DNA from: Linum tenue
Taxonomy: Eukaryota; Streptophyta; Magnoliopsida; Malpighiales; Linaceae
DNA: 64,000 nucleotides
Assembly: GCA_946122785.1 (NCBI GenBank)
Contig: CAMGYJ010000009.1
Location: 4,432,937-4,496,936 of the forward strand
Reading direction: 5' to 3'
The notes under the pieces were generated by a model, which saw only the letters and a program-made list of their open reading frames with translations, had not been told where the DNA came from and did not search any database. Numbering within the stretch: the stretch's first letter is position 1; the number at the start of each line of letters is the position of its first letter. Both the position numbers and the translations under genes were made by a program. Positions 24,231 through 35,894 of the stretch are shown here, in pieces.

Positions 24231-25107
24231 TATCAACTGGCTTGTTAGGGCATCCACATTGGATTTTATTTTGAATTTTATTATGTAATTTCATGGATGT
24301 AGATGACAATTGCATTTTTGCAAACTTGCATTAAATGCATCATGAATTACAAGACACATCATCATTTTTATTATTAAATTATTTTCTATTTTATTATTTA
24401 AGAATTTAAAATTATTAAAATTGTATTAAAATTTAATTATGATGACAAGTAAATTGCAGTGATGTTGTGCAATAAAATTAATAAGATTTGAATTGCATAA
24501 ATTGTGAGATGACAATATGAATAATATATGCCATTGATTTCGCAATTGCATTTATGTAGACTACAACTTTAAAAAAATCTAAGTATCTAATCAAATAGAA
24601 TCAAAACACTAGGGTATGGGTGCATTCCTGCAAGAGAGGTATTGAGGGTTGTTTTTCCTCCTTGTTGGTCTTACAGGGCCCAAGTAGGCTGGGTGGAACA
24701 ATGCAGGAAGATGTTGTTTAAATCAACCCAATTTTCATTTTTCGGGCGTGCTCGGGTCGGATCCTAATTTGTCAGGTCTACTAAACAAAGTAAAACTAAA
24801 TATCCAATTAGGGCTTTGATGGAAATCAAATCCAGATACATTTTCATTTTCTTTCCATATTGAACAGCTCTCCCCCACTTTATACAGATAACACATACAT
24901 CCTTACTCTTCATTCAAACTAAACGAGCATCTAAAATCACTAAGTGGCAGCAAATTACAAACTACAACAACACAAGCACTATAGGCTCACATGACAGAAG
25001 ATACAGAAACTACAACGACAAGCGAACAGCGAATCCAGTCCGATTCAGTGTTTTGTGCTAACCCATCTACACTTCTTACAAGATTAACATTAATAAGTTG
25101 GGTGCTT
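24231..25107. other. Intergenic, 3' flank of CCCH gene
   Basis: Very AT-rich. A GGGCATCCACATTGGA motif near 24248 resembles one end of a known MITE type, but the opposite end was not found. The stretch from about 24800 probably includes the 3' untranslated region of the CCCH gene. Confidence 0.4.
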
Positions 25108-27785
25108 TCATTCGTTATCATCGATCCAGTCACCGTATATCCTGCTGATTTTATCTGGGCCCTTCCATTTCTGATGAGCTCTGTGGCCGGATCTCTGGAT
25201 AAGGATAGATGATGATCTTTGAGATGGAACTCCGAGGTGATGATATGTATCAGAATGAGGGACTGAAGTCATCAAAGCAACCACTGAGTCAAGGGGTGTT
25301 TTGGGAGCCACAACTCCTGTCTTCGAGTCACTAGCGGCGGAAGAAGGAGAATCTTTGGCATCTGAATCCACAAGCCCGCCTCCATACCGATGTAACTCTG
25401 CAGAGATGAAAAGATACGGTAAAGGAAAACTACAGGAGCTCAAAATGTATAATATAACGAGCTTAAGGAACGTAACTACAATTTCCAGCAACACTTGCTT
25501 CAGCACAGTTCAAGTTCTTTTTAAAGTCAACAGTGTTGGATTATAGAAGAGTTCAGCAGAGGAACCTATGCCCAGGAAAGTCTAAAAATCATCTGAAGGT
25601 GGAAAACACCAACTTTTCACATTCCCTCAAAGAATTAAGGAAAAGCATGATGATTACATCATAATTGTCTTAACCTCTATCTCAGTCGCCAAAACATACA
25701 AGCATATGTCACTGAGAAAGTAGACTCCTTGAACAATTAGTTAGGGACTCCTGACATGTGAAAGAGATACCCCCAACAATTTGACACCAGAAGTTTCACA
25801 GAATTGAAAAGATCAGCCACATGTGAGGTAAGTAACAAAATGTATATTTGTAAGGGTAGTTTGATGTACAAAAATAAGAGTACATTGGAACTAGATTTGT
25901 CAGGAATCAATGACTTGACAAGCTCGACAGACGCTAATTCAATGTACCCATCATAATGAACTAAACAAGAGGTATATCAGTGGTATACAGAAACGAGTTG
26001 AATGTTGCAAAATGTGTAGTATGTACTTTGTAGACTTTGAGTATAAAAACTTCAGACTGAAATGGACCTTAGCTGTCAGGACTCTTCCTGTAAATGATAC
26101 AGGTCACATATAAAAGGACTAGAAGACTTGACACTTAACCATTCCCAGATAAAGGAAAGAGTTCAACTCCAATTCCCAAGAGCCAATAAAACATTCCTAC
26201 AAGCTCCCGTGAATATGTCAAATACTTAAGTTCTTGGACAATAATCCAACACTATTTTCAGTTTTGCACTAAGGCATGAGAGCAACCAATGACCCTCTGG
26301 CTAAGGGCTAGTTGAAATCAATGAGATTATTGGTGTGTCTGACTATGACTCTATGAGTAGCAGTTCCCAGTATAAACGACGAACTACCAAGTGAAGCATT
26401 ATACTCTACAACCACACATATATCATTACTTCCTTCTTTCTGTTAAAGTTGCAGATTGTTTCTTTAATTGCAAGCTCAGGCTCCAATCAACATACATTCC
26501 AACTTCATATCTATAGAAACCCCAAGGAAATTCTCATACCACCATCCTTACATTTACTGATCACGACTTACTGCATACGTGAAAAATTCAAGTCCAAGAT
26601 GGAAAGTTCAATTTAAAGGACACCTAAAGTTGCCTTAAAGGTGATGAAAACAGTAGGCTAGCCTGTTGTTCTTCAACCAAAGTCTTATGTTCTAAATTAC
26701 CAAAAGAAAAAAAAATTACGTTTTAAGGTACAATTCCACCTAGGGTTACCCTTAAACTTCTTTCCTAAATTGAAATTATCCAAACATTTAGCTTAAATAA
26801 ACGCGACTTATACATGTTTAAAACTATACCAGATCCATCATTGTAACATTGTTGTTTGATCACAATATACCATTACTTGCAAGTAGACAAATTCAAACAC
26901 TCATCAAACAAGAGCAAGGCACAACATACCTGCAGATCCATGAGCAAAATGGCATTTGATCCCAAACGGGCAATACCCGGTGAGTTCCCACTTGTTACAT
27001 ATCCTCGTCTTCCAATTTGATGGCTTCAAGTTCGCAGCAGCACCACTTCCACTACCTCCAACCACAATAACTCCGCTATCTCCACTCCCTCCTCCGCCTC
27101 CTCCACCTCCACCTCCTCCTACGACTATGCTGCTGCTACTACCACCACCACTTCCTCCTCCTCCACCATACCCTCCAGGCCCCAAACTTATCGCCACACT
27201 CTCCCTATACTTGGAATGCTCATCGTGCAAAAACGTACAACTCTCTCCATAAGGGCATCCTTCCTCAGTATAGAACTTCTTGCAATGCCTACCTTTATAA
27301 GACCTCTGCGTCTCAGCTCCAAATCCACCACCAACGGAAGGAATCTGAAACTCCTCCCTAATAATCTCAGCTGCCATATTATTCCCTCCTTTCTCCTCCC
27401 CGTGCGCCGCCACTATCTCCTGCCAATTTGGCGGGGGGCGACGAAGCTCCTCCATGTTGTGAGCAAAGTTACAGTTAGTTATGTAAGGACAAGTCCCCGC
27501 CCGAAACTTACAGCACAGCTTCGTCTTGAAGAACATCTTCCCAATCGTCTTCTTCGAAGCCTGCTCCGGCACCTGGGAACTCGATGAATTTGACGAAGTT
27601 CCTTTCGTCTTCTTGCTCGGAGGTTCGCCGCCGTCGGCGGACAGATGATCCCAGGCGCGGTATTCCTCCTCAGTTGCCCAGACCGGGACGGGATTGGAAT
27701 CGGAAGGTTTCGGAATCCAATACTCCGGGACGGTTTGAATTACATGGACAACATCTCCATCCCTCCTACTGTAATCCATTCCCAA
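25108..27785 (-). CDS. CCCH zinc-finger protein with three fingers
   Basis: Two coding exons (27785-26930 and 25397-25108) join G|AG in frame to give 381 residues; the intron is 1532 bases. Finger 1 (C91-H109) is CX7CX5CX3H; fingers 2 (C168-H187) and 3 (C263-H282) are CX8CX5CX3H. Fingers 2 and 3 are separated by a Gly/Ser-rich linker at about 204-249. Tandem CCCH fingers typically bind RNA, so a nuclear or cytoplasmic role in RNA metabolism is likely; no target is visible. The EYW motif near residue 21 and the finger spacing fit a small plant clade; from memory the nearest Arabidopsis genes are C3H12 (At1g32360) and C3H39, but I leave the symbol open. The ATG at 27785 opens the conserved N terminus. 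An inverted-repeat element begins just upstream. Confidence 0.88.
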
Positions 27786-28272
27786 ACCCTAATAAACATG
27801 GAAGAGGCGGGAAAAAGGTTTCTCTCCCTCCCTTTTTCTAATCAAATCCTGAGGAAGATAAATACCTAAAAGAAGAAATAGTAGGAGCCCACAACGAGGA
27901 TTAGGTTCAGCTCCAATGGGTTGCTCCGGAATTCTGGAAATTTGCCGTCGGGTTCCATTGAAAGCGTGAAGAAAGAAAGCCGACAACAGGATCGAAGAAC
28001 TCGCTCCAACTATGGCGCCAACTATGCCAGTGGAAGTTGAAGAGCAGAAATGAAAATTGGGGTTAGATCCAAAAGGGTAAGTAGCTATGAAGCAATGGAG
28101 TTGAAGAAGCCATGGAAGTGGGACGAAGAAGGAAGCCAAGCAACCGTTCTATATTGATTGACAGTGTACGGAAGGGATAAGGAAATAAATGGGCAGATGG
28201 AAAAGAAAAAAAAAGGAAATGTGGAGGGATTCAAATAGTAGTTTTGTTTTCTCGAAATTCTTCTTCTCAATC

Positions 28273-29098
28273 GCTATTCGTCGCCCTAAATTTTGAAAAA
28301 TTTAGCCCTAAACCATACTGAACTGACGTTTATATCCCTAACTCCAATTTCTCTAATTCGTAGTCGTCCCCCCACAAGCCGATTGCCGGCCGCCGGTGCC
28401 GTTCTCCAAATCCGCCGCCGGTGCCGTTCTGATTGCTATGTGTCTGTGTATTTGACTTGATTACTCGAATCACAGCTTTGGCTAGCTTTGGTTCCTCTAT
28501 TCTTCCTTTCCTTTTTGTTTGGTTCTACCTCTCGCTTCTTCTCTGCTCTCTCTCTCTCTCTCTCTAAAAACGAGCCAATGACGATAATATTTGATCGATT
28601 TTCTATTTTCCGCGAGCTCCCGGCTTAGTAGCGGTAGAGCTGCCGATTCCACGGCGGGGAGACTCAGGATGGTCGAATTTATGGAAAATCTGATTCCCCC
28701 GGCAACAGATTGTTTCGCAGCACGGACGTGTAGGATCTTCCTCTCCTTCTCTGGACTACAATGGTGGATCCGAGCCTCCACTGATTTGTTACTCGCATTT
28801 GATTTCATTCAAGAACTACTTCCAAAAAACAAAAATTCAACTTAAAAGTTTCAATTTAAGTTTTCAGTACTGCTTGTGAATGCTTAAGTTGTGATTCCAG
28901 TAACCAAGTCACCATCGTTCTATCTCCCAACCATCGAACCTACACTGGAGGCAATTATGTGGTGATTGTTTTATTTTTTAACTACATGATTGTTTTAGAG
29001 TTTTAGATTGAAAGGCAAAAAAAAAATTAACTAAGGACAGTAAAGTAAATTTAATATTTTTAGGGCGACGAATAAGAATTTTTAGGGCGACGAATAGC
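28273..29098. mobile_element. Inverted-repeat element upstream of CCCH gene
   Basis: The left end GCTATTCGTCGCCCTAAA is matched by its inverse at the right end (TTTAGGGCGACGAATAGC). The right terminus is doubled: TTTTTAGGGCGACGAATA occurs twice in tandem. The 826-bp element has no recognised coding region, but contains a GC-rich part with a repeated GCCGCCGGTGCCGTTCT (near 28388 and 28420) and a (TC)n tract near 28548. No target duplication was found. The element at 40155-40842 has related, also doubled, termini. Confidence 0.68.
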
Positions 29099-29297
29099 AA
29101 TCCCCTTTTTCTTTGGGTGGGAAAATACTTTCAAGGTCTTCCAGCTTTAATCCTCTTCTTTTGGTGGGTCTAAATTAGGTCAGTTTAATCTCTTGCCTTT
29201 CGTATTTTGATCCATTAGATTTTCCTAACTTCTAAAATGCCTCATTGAATTTCTTAACTTGCACATTGTCTGAAATCATGTCTCCTGTAACCTATAG

Positions 29298-29420
29298 TCT
29301 GCAGCTCTGAAAGAAGCCATTGACGATCTCGAATGGCCTGGTTCCAGCATACACATCAACCTCAAACCAGCACCACCTCCATCCGTTTCGTTCAGAGGAG
29401 AAGGTCATGGAGATTTGCAG
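29298..29420 (+). pseudogene. RAD1: Relic exon of RAD1 (9-1-1 checkpoint clamp)
   Basis: A 123-base exon between an AG acceptor (29296-29297) and a GTAAA donor encodes 41 residues starting SAALKEAIDDLEWPG and ending FRGEGHGDLQ. I recognise this as the strongly conserved central part of plant RAD1, a PCNA-like subunit of the RAD9-RAD1-HUS1 DNA-damage clamp. The next exon seems to begin at 29507 with Ile-Asp, but then diverges from the expected FMYY-type sequence and runs to a stop. No other RAD1 exon is visible within several kilobases. It is therefore probably a fragment of a lost gene and not functional. Confidence 0.65.
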
Positions 29421-29639
29421 GTAAATTGAACACAAATGTATGTCTTCATTTCTGTAACTAACTTCTCAGTATCTAAAAATGTTGCTCTATTTTTGTGTCA
29501 CTGCAGATTGACGAGATTATTCTCTACAATATTAATCTCGCGATAAATAACAAACAGACTCAACAGCTGGAATTGGGATACCCACTCCCTCGTAAACGAA
29601 ACGTTTCGATTTCCTGCTCATTTTGGTAGAGTAAAACTT

Positions 29640-32005
29640 TCATTTCCTTTCTCGTTTTTGGTCGCATAGCAGCGTCATCTATCGAAGAAGAATCGCCAGA
29701 AAGAATCTCATCTTCTGAAACTCCCTTGAGGTACCAATTACTACTCAACCCAATCTATTTCGATTCTTCCTTCTTGCTCGCTTGTTTCCAGTTGCTCTCA
29801 GCTATTGAATGTTATCCCCCACCTTTATGATTGCTCGAAGTTCCACTCAAACAATCGCCCGCAATTTGAGATGCTTTTTTAGCTCAGATCGTCGACGGCC
29901 ATCTGTATCGCATAGAACTGAAAACAACAAAAGGTCTTACCTTTTCATTTTTTTGGGGGGGGCTGCTGAGATCGACATGGAAATGGGTTTTCTTCAATGT
30001 AGGGGAAAACAACTAATTGATTCCAGCTCTCTATTGTTCGAATTGGTTGAGACTTGAGATCCACTGTGTTCTTCGTTGAGCTATTCGTTATGTTCAACTA
30101 GAATCAATACCCGCGGCTACGCCGCAGGGAGTATTTGGTTATAGGGTAGAAAATTTGGTTATGATCATGCAAGTTAACCGAAGTCTGATTCGAATTTTAC
30201 GATTAATAGTTAATCGAGAACAATAAAATGAAGGAATAGAATAGTTGCAGATTTGATTTTAGATCATCTTTGGTGTAACTGCACACCAAACTGCAAAACA
30301 AAATTCACATATAATCGCAAAATTAAACTACCCCAAAGCCAAATGGCCTATCCCATTAGGTAACCTAAACAAAAAAGAATGACAAATAGGTCAATTGGTT
30401 GAACGCAGTTAACCGCAACATAACCAAAAATCATAATATTCGGTTCTCTAGTAATCGCAACAACAGCAATTACAATTGCTAAAATGACAGCAATTCGGTT
30501 TTGGATAACCAACCAATTTGGTTTGATTAACATAAAATGAACCGAGGTTCAGCCCTATTTGGTTAATGTATAGACATGTCTAGTATCAATCCAATTCAAC
30601 CGGCGAATCACCTGAAACACATGGATTTATGTGTCATATAATTCGATTTGGGTAGTGCATCACTTGACCTAAGGCATATGAGTTGCATGGTTGAGAGGGT
30701 TCAAAACTAACTCACCCCGATTCATGTAGACCCCTAATCATAGTTCATTTTATTGTTCTCCTTTCCTTAAAACTAACGAAAAGAAAGAAAAACAATGAAG
30801 TACACAATAGATGTCAAACAACATAAAACAAATTAAAAATTGATAAAAAGCTTATTCTACATTTACATGACATAAGTGTAAGAAACAATCGTCATGCTTT
30901 ATTAGAACCTTGGTAGGTCCAAACAAACTAGGAACAAAAAAATTATATTTTCTTGTTATCTAGTTGGTCTTTCTCGCTAAATGGGGAGTGAAGCAGCTGT
31001 TAATATCTCATATGTCGTTCGACATCTATTATATTATTAACCATTTTTGTAGTCCGTGATGATTTCCAACAATACTTAGTTACCATTCATTGGTAAAATG
31101 GGTGAATGAACATATATTGAGTGAACAATGCATAAATAGGAAAGTTACGCCTAACCATCAGGACTCATATAATAAAAACTCTTGGAGAAAACAGGTAAAA
31201 TTTCAAAAAAAATCATTGAATAATAACATTCAACTTGTTGTGAGTGAGGAAGAGAGTTAGAAGGTTATCGATCGAGCACAACTTTGACTTGGATCATAAA
31301 ATATACAATGAATTAACTACTACATAGAGCGATTGCATATCCATATGATAAGCGAATTCAACACTAAAAGTGAACGCATACATATGATTATTATTCATAA
31401 GCCTAACATGTACAACACCTCACCTCTAATTCACTAACAAAAAAAATAATTTTTTCTCATTGTCCATACAACTTAAGACACCATTAATCGTTGTCCTGAG
31501 AGTAGTTTACAACTTAAGACACCCTTTCATCCTCACTAAAATTCAGTTAATTCTTTACTACATTTTTATCAAACCTAAAGAACTTGAATATATCCTCTGC
31601 CTGTGGTATCCTATTCGCGATTACTGATTTTCAATGGCTTAACCCAACCACACAAAGAGTTTTCCTGAGAGTAGTTGACACCTGACCTAATTTGTAATAA
31701 AAAGAAAATGAATTCATCATCAATGTTTACTTTCCTCTTAGCAACAATGAAAAAATCAATTAATTAAGATTCTGGATAATCTGAAGACCAAAATGAAAGA
31801 TGGCAAAGTGTGCCATACATAGGACTATCAGTTCGGATTCAATTTCTTGAATTTCAACTAAACGAACAGATAAGGTGATCTTATCGTTTTTTGGTTTCGG
31901 TCCCAAACCTTTTGTGCTTAGCGTTTTTTGTTTGGTCAAAAATGAAAAAGCTAAAAACAATAAAAATAAAATCACAACCAATACACAAACACTCAATATT
32001 CAATT
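29640..32005. other. Intergenic, no gene recognised
   Basis: AT-rich DNA with no conserved protein frame. It separates the RAD1 relic from the small basic-region gene. The expected remaining RAD1 exons are not seen here. Confidence 0.45.
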
Positions 32006-32087
32006 AAGCCTTGGTTTCATTTTCTTGAAATCAAATTGAACCGCTTAAGCCTCGGGTTTCATTTTCTTGAAATCAAATTGAACCGTT
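32006..32087. repeat. 41-bp tandem repeat
   Basis: Two adjacent copies of a unit beginning AAGCC and containing GGTTTCATTTTCTTGAAATC start at 32006 and 32047, differing at a few positions. Confidence 0.8.
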
Positions 32088-32196
32088 TAAACCTCTTAAC
32101 GATTCATTTTCAAGAAAATTATTTTACTCAGTTCGGTTTGATTCGGCTAAACAAAGCAATCTTCCCCTTTGTTATACATACAATATCTTTGACCAA

Positions 32197-32416
32197 ATGA
32201 TAAAGATTTTTTTTTTATATATTTGAGTGTGTGAGGGATGGGGCAAGTTTTTTCATCTTCACTAAAAGACAAAAATTGAAATAGTAACTTTAGGAAAAAA
32301 GTGTAGAATGATAAAGATTTTTTTTAATATATTTGAGTGTGTGAGGGATGGGGCAAGTTTTTTCATCTTCACTAAAAGACAAAAATTGAAATAGTAACTT
32401 TAGGAAAAAAGTGTAG
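32197..32416. repeat. 111-bp tandem repeat
   Basis: Two nearly identical copies of a unit starting ATGATAAAGATTTTTT and ending AAAAAAGTGTAG begin at 32197 and 32308. They differ in the T-run length. They lie about 450 bases upstream of the small basic-region gene. Confidence 0.88.
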
Positions 32417-32864
32417 CTAACTTTTATATATAAGATAATAATGTTCAAGCAATGTGCAAGAGTGAGATGAAATGTTCAGAATCGATTTGATTTATGCTCC
32501 TTCCATCAATTCCCCATATCGATAACTAAAAAATTCTAGGCTAGCTGATAATTCTACTGGGACTGTTGTAGTTGTTCAAAATTAAGAACCGGGTGAAGGA
32601 AATTTTACTATGGTCCTATGTTGATTCCCCTTTTCTTTTATTTGATAAATGTTGCTGAATGTTTGAGATATACAGTAATGTACTCGATTATCGTTGCATT
32701 TGTTGATCTTGTATTTACAGTCTAGTTAAAGCTGAGTTCTCTAGCTGCAGGAAGGATTTGTATTCTTAGCTTGCAAGTGTTAAGGTTTTTGTTGGGTGAA
32801 AAACTTCACTGTTTGACAATGGAAACATCTCATTTCATTGCAGTTGGTACTGGTGTGATACAAG

Positions 32865-33385
32865 GTGGGGAAAGGGCGAATCGATGTCGATGCCATGGCT
32901 CGTCGTCTGAAGAACCGTGAGAGGCAACGTAGATACAGGGCACGCAAACGCCTCGAATCAGATACGAAGATCGGTTCAATTGTGGTGAGCCAACCCGTGC
33001 ATGTACAACACGAGGTTGTTACAGTAGAAAAAGGTAAGGATACGAGTTATGTGTCTCGTGTTCATTCTACTCGAGAATGGAAGAAGGATGCAACTATGCA
33101 AGAAGAAGAAGAAGAAGAGCTCATTTAGGTGCTAGCCCTGAAGATCAACGTGCTGCTGCTATCATCTCCAATCTGGCCACCTCAAATCATGGAATTTCAG
33201 CAGAGCCAATCTTGACTTGTGATGTTCAAGTGGCAAGCAACGAACTCAACAAGCCGAAGCTTAGTCGAAGAAACTGGAAGGCCGATGCAAGGCGAACAAG
33301 AAGAGATGAAGACCGAGCAGCATCCGACTTGGAATTGGATCGCGTTTGTTGTGTAATGACAGTGTCGAAATGTGAAGTTTGCTAA
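32865..33385 (+). pseudogene. Small basic-region (RLKNRERQRRYRARKR) gene, apparently disrupted
   Basis: The reading frame GKGRIDVDAMARRLKNRER, continuing QRRYRARKRLE, resembles a small plant-specific protein family with a bZIP-like basic region; I know of no established function. The family as I recall it starts MGKGRIDVEAL, but here the first codon is GTG, with an in-frame stop seven codons upstream. The first usable ATG would be at 32895. Near 33094-33119 an AGA run coincides with a frame change: the first frame ends in a Glu run and stops at 33128. The next frame carries the expected ...RRAHLG and later RRNWKADARR and stops at 33385. Loss of start and frame suggests a pseudogene, but an unannotated upstream exon or sequencing error is possible. 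Confidence 0.5.
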
Positions 33386-35884
33386 GGGAGCGATACGTAT
33401 CGATCGATATATACCATATAGTTGGGAATGGTTTGTCTGTGAGATAGAAACTTCGATTCGTCGTTGTGTAATGTGGTATAGTTATTGCAGATTGCAGGAT
33501 AATAGATATCAGAGGGCAAGTTTTTGGGTTGGTGGTTTTGTTGTTGTTTCAACTTGTTGATATTAGGGTTTTTTTATCACTGATAAGACCTTTTTCTATT
33601 CTCAATCTGATATGGCCACAGTGATTTGTATTCGTTACTCATTGCTAGTTAGTCGTTACTTGTTGATTGATGATTTACATAACTTAATTCATATACATGC
33701 TCAAATTTAATCATATACATGTAATTAAGGGTCATACAACAAAATATAATAGAAAGCAATGTCTGGATAGGGTTTTTTTTTTTTTTGTTACTTCTGGTTT
33801 TTCTTCTCTTCTTTCCAATTCTTATGATCCCAAAGGACTTCCCTCCTCTTCAATGACAGACAATATCTATCAGCCACAAAATCAACAAATTTATCAGACA
33901 TGTATGATTCATTTACCACAATGAAATCTATCGTTTCAATAGAAAGTTTATGTCATTTTTATTTAATAGTTTTGAATAAGGACTCGTGTCAAAATTGAAA
34001 TGAAAACATTCGTGTCAATCAAATAAGAGGGGAAATATGTGTCAATCAAACCTCAAAAGATGACAATATCCAAGTAATTTTTATTTGCAGTAACTATGAT
34101 TCCGATCGATAAATCACAGTACAAATTTAGTTTGTATCTAACTGTACCAACAAATATGATAGAGATGCGGAAGAAAAATTAATAATTTATTATCTGGGGT
34201 TTTGTCCTGGCCATTCTTATTTCTAAAGATGAGCAGCCAGAGGAAACAAATTTTCCTAAAAACTTGCCAAATGAAAGAAAATAAACTTTAACTATTAAAT
34301 AGATTAGCTAGAGAATTATCCATGATAACGATTCTAATAGGTAATTCTCACCATTTACTCTCAAATTCTCAAAACTCCAATCTCTTCTCATTCCAGAGCT
34401 CCTTACCAACTTTGGCTGGCCACCATCCGAATTGAAAGCAATTGGCGCACTACTATTTACTCGTTGAGAATTCTTTTTCATCAGCTTTGGAATTTTCTCA
34501 TACTCTCTATCTGAGTCCGTCCTCGTCAAAGGTTGACAAGTTAGACAATTTAAGCTCATCTTTGCCTATACACCAAGAGGGGATAAATACAATTTTACAG
34601 TTAATTCTCCCTCGATAATTTTTTGTTCCCTCTCTTTAAACTTTGATCCTGATCTCCAAATCCTTCTTCCCCAAGAAAATTGAACAATAATTTAATTTCT
34701 TAATTTTCTTGGGGAATTTGATTTGGAAAGGAAATCAAAAGAATTTTGAGAGAGATCATTCACCACCTTTTTCTTTACTGCGTGGAAGAGGTAATGTACC
34801 ACAATTTAAGGTTCTCATAAAAGTCAATTTAGGGTTAAAAACAGAAGTGGTAAGTTTGAAATTAGTTATTTTTGAAAAAAAAAAATACCATATTTGAAAA
34901 AATTAGTATGTTGGTTTTTTAGTTGTTGCCAATGAAATCCGGTGTTAGTTTTAATCTAACAACAGCACCCCAAAAAGTTGCTTTGCCACTAATTTTATGG
35001 AAGAAGCATCTTAAGGGCATGTGTATGAAAAACAAGGTTGTCGACCATGGGCTGATTGGTCGGTTAAATTGTTTCGGTTCAGATCTAGTGCAATCGGGTG
35101 ACATAATTTAGGAAAAAGTCGGTGCAGATTCGGTCAAACCTCAAAATCTTTGTCTAATTCTAAAAAGTCATTCAATTTAACCAAATGATCATTGCCCCTC
35201 GTTAAAATTTAAATTGATTTCTGAAGCTTGACCCTTGGATCTCAAGGTCTTAAGCCAACAACTTCACCACTGCATTTTTCATTGAATTGTGCTCATGTCT
35301 TGCAATCTCTTACTTCATACCAATTCCTTTTGTGGTAAACGGCGTACAGAGGCTCCCAAAAAACCTAGTGGATTGGTTTCCCTCCAAGTTCCAAGCGCAC
35401 TTCTCTATGCAATGAGATGAATATGGATGGTTTATTTTTGAAGATTGAATAATTAGATATTTATTTTTTGAATTCTAAGTATGAATGTTTAAATGTAAAT
35501 AGTTTGTGTTGGAATTAAGTATGTTATATCCCATTTACTATATGTTGGATTTAAGTGTAAATGTTTTGATGTTACGTGATATTTTGTATTCAAATATGAA
35601 AAATATTCAAATGAATGAATTTTTATATAGACCCTTCTTGCCACGTAGCAATCACACGAGAAATACATCTGAAAGGCGAGTTTGATTCTCAATTTCTCAT
35701 TGCCAAAAAGGTTGCCATGCTATAATCATGTATATAATTAATAATAATTAAAAAAAAAGAACAAGAAGATCAAACACCTAAAGATCGATTGATCCAATAA
35801 GAAGTTGATGAGCGCATCATGTTAAATCTAATATTAATTGTATGAGAGTTATTATTATAGGGTGAAGACGAAACAACCCAAGTA
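33386..35884. other. Intergenic, no gene recognised
   Basis: AT-rich spacer. Short frames around 34308-34559 and 34923-35111 have no recognised motif. A poly(T) run near 33773-33786 may be a retroelement tail, but no body was found. Confidence 0.45.
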
Positions 35885-35894
35885 GGGTTTTGGT

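Noticed and set aside
24248..24590. MITE starting GGGCATCCACATTGGA
   Set aside because: The opposite terminal repeat and a target duplication could not be found.
26956..27587. Plus-strand Pro-rich frames opposite the CCCH gene
   Set aside because: They are the antisense of the Gly-rich linker and zinc-finger coding sequence.
27789..28139. 116-codon minus-strand frame just upstream of the CCCH start
   Set aside because: Different frame, no domain, probably leader sequence; not supported as a gene.
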